A stretch of DNA of 64,000 nucleotides from contig NZ_CP113797.1 in assembly GCF_026802175.1 (NCBI RefSeq), positions 3,883,026 through 3,947,025 on the forward strand, given 5' to 3'. The notes under the pieces are model-generated. The model did not search any database, had not been told where the DNA came from, and saw only the letters and a program-made list of their open reading frames with translations. The number at the start of each line of letters is the position of its first letter. Positions within the stretch are counted from its first letter, which is position 1. The DNA comes from Thermocoleostomius sinensis A174 (GTDB lineage Bacteria > Cyanobacteriota > Cyanobacteriia > Elainellales > Elainellaceae). The translations under genes and the position numbers were made by a program. Shown here one piece after another: positions 44,337-54,096 of the stretch.

Positions 44337-46016
44337 ATGAAAATTTCCCACAAGTTGCTCGGCAGCTTCATTGGTGTTTCCCTACTAACCGGAGTAGTTG
44401 GCGCGGTAGCGGTTATTCAAAGTCAAAAAATTGCGGAAACCTTAGCGATCGCCGAAGCCAAACATGTGGCGGAAGTCATAGCAATTTCGATTACCCACCA
44501 TCTCTCGCCTCATCGGGGTGATGTTGCTCAACCCTCCCTGTTTGAATCCGACTCAGACGAACTACAACGCTACACCGATCTCTTGCATGACCTGCAACAG
44601 CGTGACATTGTGGTCGTCGATCGCCAAAAGCTGATCTTGGCAGACGCTATCCCTAGGAATGTGGGAACAGTTTTTAACCATGATCAGGGCAATGAAATTC
44701 AGCAGACAATGCAGGATGGCAATCCCAGAACTTTTCTGGAAAAAAGTGACGATTATCCTCAGGGTATAAAACTGATTGTCATTCCACTAAGAACCTTGCG
44801 AAATACGATCGAGGGTGCCGTCATTTTAGAGTGGTCATCTCTATATAACGAAGCGATCGCCCAAGCCAAACCTACCTTAGTTGTGATTGGGCTTACCAGT
44901 CTAGGAGGAATTACTTTCGCATTGTTCATTGGGTTGCAAATTGCAAACAGCATTGCCAAGCCCCTACAAGCCGCCACTACCATTGCTCAGCAAGTGACGC
45001 AAACCTCTAACTTTGCTTTGCAAGCTCCCGTCACAACAACCGATGAAATCGGCACCTTGGCAATGGCACTCAATAGCTTGATTCAACAGGTCAAAATGCT
45101 GCTGAATGAAAAAGAGCAGCACTCTAGAGAACTTCAGCAAACCTTAACCCAACTTCAAATGGCGCAACTCCAATTGGTTCAAACTGAAAAGATGTCAAGT
45201 TTGGGGCAGTTAGTTGCTGGCGTAGCTCATGAAATCAACAACCCGATTAACTTTATTCATGGTAACGTCACTCACATTGATCACTATACTCACGACCTGT
45301 TGAAAGTTGTGCAAGCCTATCAAACGTATTACCCTAATCCCCCTCAGACGCTCCAGGAACTATTAGATGATGTAGAACTTGACTTTTTATTTGAAGACTT
45401 AGAAAATCTCCTTCAGTTGATGAGGCTAGGTACAGATCGAATTCGTCAGATTGTTTTGTCTCTGCGTAACTTTTCTCGATTGGATGAATCTGAGTTTAAA
45501 TCTGTTGACTTACATGAGGGCATTGACAACACACTACTGATTTTGCAACATCGTCTGAAGGCAAAGCCAGAGTCTCTAGCAATTGAGGTCATTAAAGAGT
45601 ATGGTCAATTGCCCTTAGTAGAGTGTTACCCTGGACAGCTAAATCAGGTGTTTATGAACTTGATTGTTAATGCGATCGATGCCTTACAAGATTCTGTTCG
45701 GCATCAATCAAATACCAAACAGCTAGCGCAACCGGGCATGATTTGGATCTCGACTCAAGTAAAGGCTGAGGATCGAGTACAGATTACGATCTCAGACAAC
45801 GGTTTAGGAATACCAGAAACAGTCCGATCACACATTTTTACTCCTTTCTTCACAACTAAACCGAACGGTAAAGGCACGGGCTTAGGGTTGTCGATCAGTT
45901 ACCAAATTGTGACTGAAAAGCACAAAGGTACTATCTGGTGTGATTCTGCGCCAGGAGAAGGCACCAAATTCGTGATTGAAATCCCAATTCGCCAACCTAG
46001 ATCAACATCCACTTGA
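44337..46016 (+). CDS. Sensor histidine kinase with HAMP domain
   Basis: From ATG 44337, 559 residues. A membrane helix (about 7-28), an extracytoplasmic sensor of about 150 residues, a second helix (about 180-202), a HAMP linker with 'TTDEIGTLAMALNSLI' and a coiled coil lead to the kinase core. The H-box is 'QLVAGVAHEINNPINF', with phosphoacceptor near H298. The ATPase has 'NQVFMNLIVNAIDAL' (N-box), 'ISDNGLGIP' (G1), 'IFTPFFTTK' (F-box) and 'GTGLGLSI' (G2). It is a complete, active-looking kinase. No response regulator gene is adjacent, so the partner is unknown. An upstream in-frame TTG at 44283 is less likely. Confidence 0.9.
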   Translation: MKISHKLLGSFIGVSLLTGVVGAVAVIQSQKIAETLAIAEAKHVAEVIAISITHHLSPHRGDVAQPSLFESDSDELQRYTDLLHDLQQRDIVVVDRQKLILADAIPRNVGTVFNHDQGNEIQQTMQDGNPRTFLEKSDDYPQGIKLIVIPLRTLRNTIEGAVILEWSSLYNEAIAQAKPTLVVIGLTSLGGITFALFIGLQIANSIAKPLQAATTIAQQVTQTSNFALQAPVTTTDEIGTLAMALNSLIQQVKMLLNEKEQHSRELQQTLTQLQMAQLQLVQTEKMSSLGQLVAGVAHEINNPINFIHGNVTHIDHYTHDLLKVVQAYQTYYPNPPQTLQELLDDVELDFLFEDLENLLQLMRLGTDRIRQIVLSLRNFSRLDESEFKSVDLHEGIDNTLLILQHRLKAKPESLAIEVIKEYGQLPLVECYPGQLNQVFMNLIVNAIDALQDSVRHQSNTKQLAQPGMIWISTQVKAEDRVQITISDNGLGIPETVRSHIFTPFFTTKPNGKGTGLGLSISYQIVTEKHKGTIWCDSAPGEGTKFVIEIPIRQPRSTST

Positions 46017-46766
46017 GGAGGGTACACCAGTGGCTACAGCGATTGATGATTTTCATAGATAAACTGCTCGCTGATTCTGGTGTAATGTACCGTAACGATC
46101 GCGACGATTCAATTGACTAATCTGAACTAATCTGAGAAACGTGAAAAGAATATTAAGAAGAATTTAAGAAACCTTGAGAAAGCCTAAAGAGTATCTTACA
46201 CACTCACTAAAACCCATGAATAGGTTTTAGGCTTAAATTCAAGCTATTGCGGGACTTTGCTATGCCAAACAGCCGCTGCATTCCTGTGTTTCTCGATCGC
46301 TATAGTAAATAATCAAGCAGAGGCTCTAGAACATGTTGTGAGTTCGTTGATTATTCAGTCAATAGGCTGGATCTTCTTGAGCTAGCTAGCGTGATCTAGA
46401 TTGTTGGCAGAACTGTCAAACTTGAGTCACTAACCTTAGAACCCAATTGGAGCAAAATTCGCTACCCAATACGGGATCTGAAAAACTCTTACAGGTTGGC
46501 TTTTGCAGGTAATAGCTTGATTCAGTCGGTAAACCAACCAAAAATGTCAAAATCTGCTGACTTTTGCAACATTTATTAATATAATTGGGGTGGTGTTAGC
46601 GTGAAAATAGAAAATATTCAGTATACTTCACTACAAAGACAGGGTCTCGATTAATTTTTTGAGACATTTTAATTCTGTTACCGATCCGGCGAAGGACTGA
46701 ACTTTTCTAGGGCGACACACCTACTATTCTTCTCATCACTACAATGGCTAAAGCAGAGGGTGAATT
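46017..46766. other. Long gene-free stretch after the histidine kinase
   Basis: 750 bp without a credible ORF. It contains a perfect hairpin at 46207-46230 and an AT-rich stretch (46555-46660) likely to be the DUF4327 promoter area. No tRNA or known small RNA was recognised; its length leaves room for an unannotated small RNA. Confidence 0.5.
46207..46230 (+). terminator. Hairpin CTAAAACC...GGTTTTAG
   Basis: Eight perfect pairs with an eight-base loop, 190 bp after the kinase stop. There is no U-run, so its role in termination is a guess. Confidence 0.35.
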
Positions 46767-46988
46767 ATGATTCAATCCGTTCAGTATTCTATGGGTATCA
46801 TCCAAGATGAAGCCCGACAGCTAGTGCAGAAAGGAGTGGTTGGTCGTAATCAACCCATTTATGTTCTCTGCCAGTATATTCCGGCTCGAGAATGGGCGTG
46901 TGTAGAATGTGTATTAGAGAACAATGATTTCCTTCTGCGCGATCGCATTGGTGACTTACTTGGTCGCGAAGACTGGGAGAATGATTAA
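46767..46988 (+). CDS. DUF4327 family small protein
   Basis: 73 residues, soluble and acidic. 'IIQDEARQLVQKGVVGRNQP' followed by 'IYVLCQYIPAREWACVECVL' and 'ENNDFLLRDRIGDLLGREDW' is the DUF4327 pattern, a small family found in cyanobacteria. Function unknown. ATG 46767 is the only start. Two hairpins follow just downstream. Confidence 0.88.
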   Translation: MIQSVQYSMGIIQDEARQLVQKGVVGRNQPIYVLCQYIPAREWACVECVLENNDFLLRDRIGDLLGREDWEND

Positions 46989-47022
46989 GCCTCGCGCTCG
47001 TTGTATCTAAACATACTAAGCA

Positions 47023-47069
47023 TCTGAACATTCCAATGTTCAGATCAAAAAAGCTCCAACGGGGAGCTT
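47023..47069 (+). terminator. Two successive hairpins after the DUF4327 gene
   Basis: TCTGAACATT (47023-47032) and AATGTTCAGA (47035-47044) form ten perfect pairs around CC, so DNA cruciform or RNA folding needs a larger loop in practice. AAGCTCC (47051-47057) and GGAGCTT (47063-47069) form a second, seven-pair hairpin separated from the first by an A-run. Read leftwards the A-run is a T-run, so the right-hand hairpin could also end leftward transcripts. Confidence 0.55.
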
Positions 47070-47152
47070 ATAGTCACGACGCGCCAGCTTTTACGATGTT
47101 TAGTGGATAACAAAACAAGATTCAGACAATTTTTGTTGATGGTATTAAAAGG

Positions 47153-47554
47153 CTATGAGTTAGGCTCTCGTAGCCTTTCTAATTCGGCTCGAATACTAGC
47201 TAGTTGGGCTGTCAAATCTTGCAGGTCTTGCTGAATGGCCGATGCAGGGGTGGATGAGAGGGCAGCAGGAGTAGAGGTTGAATCCGAGGCAACGGTTGGT
47301 GCTGGAGGTGTTTGAGTTTGGTTTGCGGTGGTTTGTTGGTTCAGTAACCCATCTACAAAATTACGAGCTTCTTGCTCGGTGGTAGCTCCTTTCACTTCCC
47401 ATGCTTCGGCTAGCTGATTGAACTCAGTTTTGAGTCGGGCTAAACTTTCTTCACGTCGCTGTGAATCTTGTAGCGTTTCTAGCAAATCTGCGGTGGCTCC
47501 AAGGGTGACGCGAAAACTTTTTTGCGCTAATTGAATGAGATTGTCCGAATTCAT
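47153..47554 (-). CDS. Conserved hypothetical, phasin-like helical protein
   Basis: 133 residues. Residues 1-70 are helical and charged ('DNLIQLAQKSFRVTLGATAD', 'LLETLQDSQRREESLARLK'). A Thr/Pro/Ser-rich linker (about 72-105) and a short C-terminal coiled coil ('DLTAQLASIRAELERLRE') follow. The layout is similar to phasin-like proteins that coat polyhydroxyalkanoate granules, but I cannot confirm this. It lies 71 bp downstream of another small gene on the same strand. Confidence 0.65.
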   Translation of the reverse strand: MNSDNLIQLAQKSFRVTLGATADLLETLQDSQRREESLARLKTEFNQLAEAWEVKGATTEQEARNFVDGLLNQQTTANQTQTPPAPTVASDSTSTPAALSSTPASAIQQDLQDLTAQLASIRAELERLREPNS

Positions 47555-47625
47555 GACAAATTGCCAATATTAATGAATTTTTTGAGAGCACGACTATTTT
47601 AATGGATTTGATGAGCCGCTTCACC

Positions 47626-47979
47626 TCAACCATATTGCTCTAGATATTGTTGAATATCTTCATGAATGCGTGTTAACTCTGCTTCAGTGCTGAGACGAAT
47701 GCGATCGTCCCGTAGGGTAATCAGCACTTTTGCGGCAAACGGCGAGGGCCAAATATTAGGATTACAAAAAATTTCTAGAAACACGTCGCCTGTGTAGCGA
47801 TATTCCATTGCTCGTTGGGGTATGGGCTTGCTGCCGCCGCTGCTGCTTTGGGTGGAGGCAACTTTCAGTGTTTCCATCAATGCAGCGATCGCGGTTTGAA
47901 GATCGCGGGCGGCTTCGGGTGTGAAGCTAAAGACAACGGAACCCTCGGAAAGATTAAGTCTAAGTGGTGAAACTGACAT
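47626..47979 (-). CDS. Conserved cyanobacterial hypothetical protein
   Basis: About 117 residues, soluble, no signal peptide. 'VVFSFTPEAARDLQTAIAAL', 'MEYRYTGDVFLEIFCNPNIW' and 'VLITLRDDRIRLSTEAELTR' alternate strand- and helix-like segments. I recognise the pattern as cyanobacterial but know no function. Two ATG codons are adjacent (47982 and 47979). Likely in one transcript with the phasin-like gene. Confidence 0.65.
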   Translation of the reverse strand: MSVSPLRLNLSEGSVVFSFTPEAARDLQTAIAALMETLKVASTQSSSGGSKPIPQRAMEYRYTGDVFLEIFCNPNIWPSPFAAKVLITLRDDRIRLSTEAELTRIHEDIQQYLEQYG

Positions 47980-48155
47980 CATGATTCATGGTTGAGGTGT
48001 TAAAAGCATCGATTGACGATGCTCGTTAATACTCAATAGTAGCGAGGAAGGGGCAGAAGGGAAGAGGGAACAGGAACGACAACGTCCATCAAAGAAATCT
48101 AGGACAATGATGAATAAAAGGATTTGCCTGAGTGCTTATAGAGGGGAGGAAGGGG

Positions 48156-49106
48156 ATGCATCCGTTGAAGAAAAGGAAACCAGTGAAGCAACGGTTTGAG
48201 TCCAGTCGCGATCGACAACGGGCGGTGCGCAATGTATTGTTGCTGACGCTGGTGCTGAATTTGTTTGTGATGGTTCTCAAGGCGGTGCTAGGGGTATGGA
48301 CCGGATCGTTGAGTCTGCTGGCCGATGCTATTCACAGTGTCACCGACAGCGCTAATAATGTGTTGGGCTTGGTTACGAATCGGTTAGCATCACCACATCC
48401 CGATCGCGATCATCCCTATGGTCATCAGAAATATGAGGCCATTGGCGCACTGGGCATTGCTGCGTTTCTGGGCATTGCCTGTTTTCAAATTCTGCAAGGG
48501 GCGATCGAACGAATCCTGCACGGCGGCAGTGAGGTAGAAATTTCTGCGACTGAATTGTGGCTCTTGCTGATTGTGTTGGGGGTCAATATTTTTGTGGCGT
48601 TTTATGAACGGTATGTGGGGCAAAAGGTCGGTAGCCCGATTCTGATTGCTGATGCTAGGCACACCATGAGCGATATTTGGGTAACGGTGAGTGTGCTAGG
48701 AGGGCTAATTGGGATCTGGATTTGGCAGGTGCAGTGGCTCGACGTGGTGCTAGCGTTTCCGGTAGCGTTGTTGGTGATTCGTAGCGGTTGGTCGGTGCTT
48801 CGGGAAAATTTGCCGTGGCTGGTAGATGAAATGGCGATCGCCCCAGAATCGATCTATGACATTGTGATGAGTGTACCGGGGGTGGTCAATTGTCACAGTA
48901 TTGCTTCGAGGGGGTTGTTAGGACGACAGGTCTTTATTGAGATGCATTTGATTGTCGATGCCAGCGATGTGGAAACTGCCCATACGATTACAGAAGCGGT
49001 GGAAGCCCGATTAGTCGAGAAATATGCTCCGGTTCGCATCAGTATTCATGTAGAGCCGCCAGCTTACGAGTCTGATCAAATTAGCTATGAATCTGGCATT
49101 GGCTGA
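48156..49106 (+). CDS. Cation diffusion facilitator (CDF) family transporter
   Basis: A 316-residue cation/proton antiporter that exports Zn2+, Fe2+, Co2+ or Mn2+. Six membrane helices are predictable. Metal-site residues are in 'SLLADAIHSVTDSANNVLG' (helix 2) and 'PILIADARHTMSDIWVT' (helix 5); the D/H versus D/D pattern suggests Zn or Mn but is not decisive. The C-terminal cytoplasmic domain contains 'VVNCHSIASRGLLGRQVFIE' and 'HTITEAVEARLVEKY'. ATG 48156 with GAGGAAGGGG upstream is chosen over GTG 48132. Confidence 0.92.
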   Translation: MHPLKKRKPVKQRFESSRDRQRAVRNVLLLTLVLNLFVMVLKAVLGVWTGSLSLLADAIHSVTDSANNVLGLVTNRLASPHPDRDHPYGHQKYEAIGALGIAAFLGIACFQILQGAIERILHGGSEVEISATELWLLLIVLGVNIFVAFYERYVGQKVGSPILIADARHTMSDIWVTVSVLGGLIGIWIWQVQWLDVVLAFPVALLVIRSGWSVLRENLPWLVDEMAIAPESIYDIVMSVPGVVNCHSIASRGLLGRQVFIEMHLIVDASDVETAHTITEAVEARLVEKYAPVRISIHVEPPAYESDQISYESGIG

Positions 49107-49127
49107 ATCGAGCTATGAATCTGACCG

Positions 49128-49210
49128 TCCCCCTCACCCTCGCCCGCTCCTCATCAGCGAGGCAGCGATTCGGCTCTCTGCTCCCAGAGGAAGCAGGGGT
49201 GGGGATGAAG
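49128..49210. repeat. Dispersed intergenic repeat copy
   Basis: Starts 'CCCCTCACCCTCGCCCGCTC' and ends with 'GGGGTGGGGATGAAGG'. It matches the C-rich then G-rich pattern of the dispersed repeat at 22908-23141. It lies between convergent CDF transporter and matrixin-like genes. Confidence 0.55.
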
Positions 49211-49255
49211 GCAACTCCAACGGGAATGCAGCAGCCATGAATCTTAATTGTGAGT

Positions 49256-50212
49256 CTAATTGTGTATCGGAGCGATCGTCGTAGGGATGTCTCGTGAATC
49301 CCCGGATACTTGTACCAATTCCCAACCGATGCGAGTGGGTTGTTGGTAAATGCGCTTGAGGGTATTGATATCGCGGGCAGAGATGGGCGGTGAGGTACGC
49401 ACTTGCGAAAAGTAGAGAGCATCTGTTTCCAGAGGACTATGCCCCCAAATGCCTAAGGCATGACCAATTTCATGTCGGGCTGTGGCTTTTATGTACTCGA
49501 TCGTTTGATTAGGGGTAATTTGAATAGTGAAACGCTGGGCCAGTTTGGCAGGGCCATGCAGGGGACGATCGACAAAGAGGTGATACCGAGTTTCGGCCGA
49601 TCGAACTCGAGGTAATGGTAAGGAAGTGAGGTCAGATCGATTCGATCCAGATTCCAGTTGCAGAGGAGGCACCGCTCGCCAAATGACAATATCGGCGGTT
49701 TCGGCTGTAACCACTTCTTGCAACGGCAAGTAAGTATGCCACTCTTGCACGGCTTGCTGTACTGCGTCTACCCAAGCTTGCGATCGAGCCGCGTCTGCTG
49801 GATTTTCTGTCGCTAGGGCAGGTTCCACAAACACCGTTATAGGGAACTGTGACCACACCAAATAGCCGATTGGAGTAGGTTGAATGTCCGCAAAGTAATC
49901 GCCTTGCTGATAGTGGTCATGCCACTGGGCCAATGCTGCTGGCAATGGGTGCGATCGGGGTTCTGGAAGCTGTTCTTCAACCGTAATGGCGCGATCGATC
50001 ATAGTGCGATCGATGTCAGGAGCTTGGGTTCGTCCCCATGATATTTGCCCAATCACAACCATTAACGTACAACCGATGGCAGCCACTGTCCACCTCGTCA
50101 ATCCTGTTCTATGAAACCGCCACCACGCTGCAAATAGCGCTCTAAATAGACGATTCAGGGTACAGACAGGCTGAGAAGACTGCCCAATCCTCAACCACAG
50201 TGATCGAACCAT
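49256..50212 (-). CDS. Matrixin-like zinc metalloprotease, membrane-anchored or secreted
   Basis: About 318 residues from ATG 50212. One membrane helix or signal anchor (about 43-60) follows a basic N-terminus. The zinc-binding site 'TARHEIGHALGIWGHS' fits the metzincin motif H-E-x-x-H-x-x-G-x-x-H. No obvious Met-turn methionine follows; the region is 'DALYFSQVRTSPPISARDIN'. The same strand continues from secG, whose stop is only 7 bp from this start, so secretion machinery and this exported enzyme may be one operon. Substrate unknown. Confidence 0.85.
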   Translation of the reverse strand: MVRSLWLRIGQSSQPVCTLNRLFRALFAAWWRFHRTGLTRWTVAAIGCTLMVVIGQISWGRTQAPDIDRTMIDRAITVEEQLPEPRSHPLPAALAQWHDHYQQGDYFADIQPTPIGYLVWSQFPITVFVEPALATENPADAARSQAWVDAVQQAVQEWHTYLPLQEVVTAETADIVIWRAVPPLQLESGSNRSDLTSLPLPRVRSAETRYHLFVDRPLHGPAKLAQRFTIQITPNQTIEYIKATARHEIGHALGIWGHSPLETDALYFSQVRTSPPISARDINTLKRIYQQPTRIGWELVQVSGDSRDIPTTIAPIHN

Positions 50213-50219
50213 GCCTTGA

Positions 50220-50459
50220 TCACTGTGGAGTTGTGAGCCAACCAGCACTGAGGACGACCGTTAGCCCTAAAAACACAGCCACCAGCGTCCAAGTGACGCG
50301 ATTCAACGTGATCTCAGCGCTTTTGGTGCTGGTAAACAGTTGTGCCTGCCCTCCCAAGCCACCGAGTCCGTCTCCTTTGGGGCTATGCAGCAGCACCAGC
50401 ACAATTAATCCAATGCCAGAGATCGCCCAGATAATTTCGACAATATTGGTCAAAGTCAT
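50220..50459 (-). CDS. secG: Preprotein translocase subunit SecG
   Basis: A 79-residue membrane subunit of the SecYEG channel, which assists SecA-driven protein export across plasma and thylakoid membranes. Two hydrophobic helices (about 3-24 and 50-75) flank the conserved 'LLHSPKGDGLGGLGGQAQLF' loop. Length and topology are standard. It lies 174 bp downstream of gpmI and 7 bp upstream of the protease gene on the same strand. Confidence 0.95.
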   Translation of the reverse strand: MTLTNIVEIIWAISGIGLIVLVLLHSPKGDGLGGLGGQAQLFTSTKSAEITLNRVTWTLVAVFLGLTVVLSAGWLTTPQ

Positions 50460-50633
50460 AGAGATAACGGTGAAATTAATTTAGGTAGCCAATACTACTC
50501 TCCATTCTACCGATCTTAGGATTGGAGAGATGAAGGATAAAGTTCTATCTTGATTCGCTACAGAATTGAGGAAACCCAACTAATCCAATCGTTCTTTGCC
50601 TGATAGAGCGTGACTTTTAAGCATTGCCGTTCG

Positions 50634-52232
50634 CTATAGCGACACCCGTACCGGGGTACGGTTTGATCGCACATCCAATTCGGCTGGTAAAATCATGGAT
50701 TTTCCAGTCATTTCCGTGGGTTGCGGAATGCCCAAAATTTCCAGGATGGTGGGGGCAATGTCTGCCAATGTTCCGTCCGATCGCAGTAACACATCGGTTC
50801 CGTGACCAGGAATTTTGCGCTGTTCTCCTTCAACCAAAATGAACGGCACAGGGTTAGTCGTGTGGGCTGTCCAGGGGTTGCCGTCTTGATCGCACATGTA
50901 TTCAGCATTGCCATGATCGGCGATGATGATGGCTGTGCCACCCATTTTGCTAATAGATTCTAGCAAACGCCCCAGGCACCGATCGACGGTTTCAATGGCT
51001 GTTACGGTCGCCTCAATGTTGCCCGTGTGTCCTACCATATCGGGGTTAGCATAGTTGATAACAACAAAGGCATATATCCCTTGCTCAATGGCAGCAATTG
51101 CTCCATCAGTTACTTGCTCAGCCGACATGGCTGGGGCCCGATCGTAGGTGGCTACCATTGGGCTATTTACCAGCCCTCGCTCTTCACCCTCGAATGGATC
51201 TTCAATGCCGCCGTTGAAGAAGTAGGTGACATGGGCATATTTTTCGGTTTCTGCCGTGCGAAATTGCCGTAACCCCTGTCGCGCAATCACTTCACCCAAG
51301 ATATTGTTAAGGTTCTGCGGCTCAAACGCCACAGCTACGGGGAAGTCGGGGTCATATTGGGTGAAGGTGGCAAAGCTGAGCGGCTGAATTTGTTTGCGTT
51401 CAAACGCGGTAAAGTTGGGATCGACAAACGCTTGAGTTAGTTGCCGGGCGCGATCGGGACGGAAGTTAAAGAAAATCACGCCATCTCCGGGTTCTACGGC
51501 TCCAGGTGCTATCCGAGTGGGAAGGACGAACTCATCCGTGACGCCAGCATCGTAGGACGCTTGCAGAACATCCAGCACCGATCGCCCGTCTCCATCTCCG
51601 TCGGTGGTCATGACATCATAGGCGGTTTGTACTCGATCCCAACGGCGATCGCGATCCATACTGTAATAGCGCCCGCTGAGTGTCACGATACGACCTATGC
51701 CAAACTTATCAAAATAGCCTTGAATCGTTTGCAGTTCTCGCAGCCCATCGGTAGGTTTCGTATCCCGACCATCGGTGATGGCATGAAGGCAAACATCGGC
51801 GATTTCTTGTTCTTTAGCCAATTTCAGCAAGCCGGATATATGCACCAAATGCGAATGTACACCGCCTTCTGAACATAGCCCCACCAAATGCAGCTTACCG
51901 TGGCGTTGGCGTACCTCCTGACAAATTTGTACCAAAGCCGCATTGTTCAAAATCGTGCCATCTTCAACCGCATCCGTAATGCGTACCAATTCTTGGGGAA
52001 CAATTCGTCCTGCTCCAATGTTGAGATGTCCGACTTCCGAGTTACCCATTTGACCTTCGGGCAGCCCCACGCTTTTCCCCGACGTGCGAATCAACGTGTG
52101 CGGATACACTTGCCAAAGGCTATCCATGACCGGAGTGTTAGCGGCGGCAATGGCATTCCCATCCACCTCCTCGCGATAGCCCCAACCATCTAGAATCACC
52201 AGCACGACTGGAGAGATCGGCTTTTGTGCCAT
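50634..52232 (-). CDS. gpmI: 2,3-bisphosphoglycerate-independent phosphoglycerate mutase
   Basis: Interconverts 3- and 2-phosphoglycerate in glycolysis and carbon export from the Calvin cycle, using two Mn2+ ions. The 532 residues start 'VVLVILDGWGYREEVDGNAI' with the first metal ligand Asp. 'MGNSEVGHLNIGAGRIVPQE' carries the phosphorylated serine. 'TDGRDTKP', 'VVINYANPDMVGHTG' and 'IIIADHGNAEYM' supply the remaining metal and substrate residues. Length is typical. The gpmI-secG order is common in cyanobacteria. Confidence 0.97.
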   Translation of the reverse strand: MAQKPISPVVLVILDGWGYREEVDGNAIAAANTPVMDSLWQVYPHTLIRTSGKSVGLPEGQMGNSEVGHLNIGAGRIVPQELVRITDAVEDGTILNNAALVQICQEVRQRHGKLHLVGLCSEGGVHSHLVHISGLLKLAKEQEIADVCLHAITDGRDTKPTDGLRELQTIQGYFDKFGIGRIVTLSGRYYSMDRDRRWDRVQTAYDVMTTDGDGDGRSVLDVLQASYDAGVTDEFVLPTRIAPGAVEPGDGVIFFNFRPDRARQLTQAFVDPNFTAFERKQIQPLSFATFTQYDPDFPVAVAFEPQNLNNILGEVIARQGLRQFRTAETEKYAHVTYFFNGGIEDPFEGEERGLVNSPMVATYDRAPAMSAEQVTDGAIAAIEQGIYAFVVINYANPDMVGHTGNIEATVTAIETVDRCLGRLLESISKMGGTAIIIADHGNAEYMCDQDGNPWTAHTTNPVPFILVEGEQRKIPGHGTDVLLRSDGTLADIAPTILEILGIPQPTEMTGKSMILPAELDVRSNRTPVRVSL

Positions 52233-52371
52233 GTAAATAGCCCTTCAATCTTTTAATTTCTCAGCAATAATACCATTCCCAGTTTCGATCGGGTTGCCAT
52301 GAATCGAGAAGGTGTCAATCCTTGATTTGCCAACTCTTCATGTGCCCGATTGCACCTAGAATCCAGTTCGA

Positions 52372-54096
52372 CTATAGCTTAGCTTTCTTAGATTGTTGCT
52401 TTTGTTTTTGCTTCTCTTTTTGTTTTTCTCGCTTGGCTGCGGCTTTGGCAGCTTTTTCCGCTTCAATAGCAGCCAGCCTAGCCCGTTCCTTTTCTTCTTC
52501 AATCTTCTCTAGATAGTAGTGATAATCACCTCGATACAACCGTAGTTCCCCATCGCGAATTTCTACAATTTTGTTGGCAACTTGAGAGATGAAGTAGCGA
52601 TCGTGCGACACAATCAACACCGTACCGTCATAGTTTTGCAGTGCTTCTTCCAACATCTCCTTGGCAGGAATATCGAGATGGTTGGTTGGCTCATCCAGCA
52701 TGAGTAAATTGGCAGGTTGCAATAGCATTTTTGCCAGCGCTAGTCGGGCCTTTTCGCCACCACTCAGGGATTCCACCTTCTTGAAGACAGTATCCTCGCT
52801 GAACAAAAACCGTCCAAGTAGAGTCCGGACTTCTTCGTTTTTCCAGTCTGGAACTTCATCATGGATAGTATCCATTACCGTTTTGCTGAGATCTAACGCC
52901 TCGGCTTGATTTTGCTCAAAATAGCTGGGGATCACATGATGCTCGCCCATCTTGACGATTCCTTCGGTGGGCTGTTCCATCCCCATAATTAAGTGCAGCA
53001 GAGTAGACTTACCGCAGCCATTTGGCCCCAACAGTGCAATGCGATCGCCCCGTTCTACCAGCAGGTCTGCCCCCAAAAACAGAATATTGTTGTCATAGAC
53101 ATGGGTAAGATTTTTGATAATTACCACTTCACGACCGCTGCGGGGAGCCGGAGGAAACCGAAACTTCAGCGATCGCAAATCTCCAATTGGGGCTTCAATG
53201 CGTTCAATTTTCTCTAGCTGCTTTTCCCGACTTTTAGCTTGGGTGCTGCGGGTGGCGCTCGCTCGAAACCGTTCGACAAACGCTTGCTGTTTTTCCAGTT
53301 CTTTCTGCTGATGTTCAAAGGCGCTCAGTTGCGCCTCGCGAGCCATAGTTTTTTGCTCCAAGTAAGTGCTGTAGTTGCCAAGGTATGTCGTGGAAACGCC
53401 ACGTTCAGTTTCTACAATTTGCGTACACAGACGATCGAGAAATTCGCGATCGTGCGACACAATCACCATTGGCGTGGTCAGTCCCTTGAGGTAGGTTTCC
53501 AACCATTCGATTGTTTCTAGATCTAGGTGGTTCGTCGGCTCGTCCAGTAATAACAAATCTGGCTCTTGCAATAGAATTTTGCCCAAGCTCATGCGCATTT
53601 GCCAGCCGCCACTGAAGGAACTCACCAACCGATCTCCGTCTTCTGGCTTAAAGCCAATCTCTGGCAAAATTTTCTCAATCCGGGCATCTAGTTCATAGCC
53701 ATTCAACGCTTCAAACTGCCGCTGAAGCCGATCGAGCCTGTGAATTAACGTCTCTAATTCTTCGGGATCAGCCGTTTGCATGGCGTGCTGCACCTGTGTC
53801 ATCTCCTCGTGAATTTGGTTGGCTGCTGCAAAAGCGCGCCAAAATTCATCGCGGACTGGCCGATCGGGATCGACTTCAAATTCTTGTGTTAAGTAGGCAA
53901 TACGGAGACTGGCCGGTTTGATGATTTCTCCAGCCGTCGGTTCAACTTCACCTGCAATAATTTTCAACTGCGTTGATTTTCCTGCCCCATTTACGCCCAC
54001 TAAGCCGATGCGATCGCCCGGTTTCACTTCCCAGTTGACATCTTTAAGAACTTCTCCGGTCGGGTAAATTTTACTGATGTGTTCAAGTCGAAGCAT
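52372..54096 (-). CDS. ABC-F family ATP-binding protein (Uup/EttA-like)
   Basis: 574 residues with two ABC ATPase domains and no membrane region, so it acts on ribosomes and not as a transporter. Walker A motifs are '[20 protein letters not shown]' and '[18 protein letters not shown]'. Signature motifs are '[14 protein letters not shown]' and '[15 protein letters not shown]', each followed by '[12 protein letters not shown]'. The charged linker between them ('[20 protein letters not shown]') is the P-site tRNA-interacting linker region. The C-terminus is a Lys/Gln/Ala-rich coiled tail ('[20 protein letters not shown]'). A G-rich tract lies just upstream of the start. Confidence 0.92.
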   Translation of the reverse strand: MLRLEHISKIYPTGEVLKDVNWEVKPGDRIGLVGVNGAGKSTQLKIIAGEVEPTAGEIIKPASLRIAYLTQEFEVDPDRPVRDEFWRAFAAANQIHEEMTQVQHAMQTADPEELETLIHRLDRLQRQFEALNGYELDARIEKILPEIGFKPEDGDRLVSSFSGGWQMRMSLGKILLQEPDLLLLDEPTNHLDLETIEWLETYLKGLTTPMVIVSHDREFLDRLCTQIVETERGVSTTYLGNYSTYLEQKTMAREAQLSAFEHQQKELEKQQAFVERFRASATRSTQAKSREKQLEKIERIEAPIGDLRSLKFRFPPAPRSGREVVIIKNLTHVYDNNILFLGADLLVERGDRIALLGPNGCGKSTLLHLIMGMEQPTEGIVKMGEHHVIPSYFEQNQAEALDLSKTVMDTIHDEVPDWKNEEVRTLLGRFLFSEDTVFKKVESLSGGEKARLALAKMLLQPANLLMLDEPTNHLDIPAKEMLEEALQNYDGTVLIVSHDRYFISQVANKIVEIRDGELRLYRGDYHYYLEKIEEEKERARLAAIEAEKAAKAAAKREKQKEKQKQKQQSKKAKL

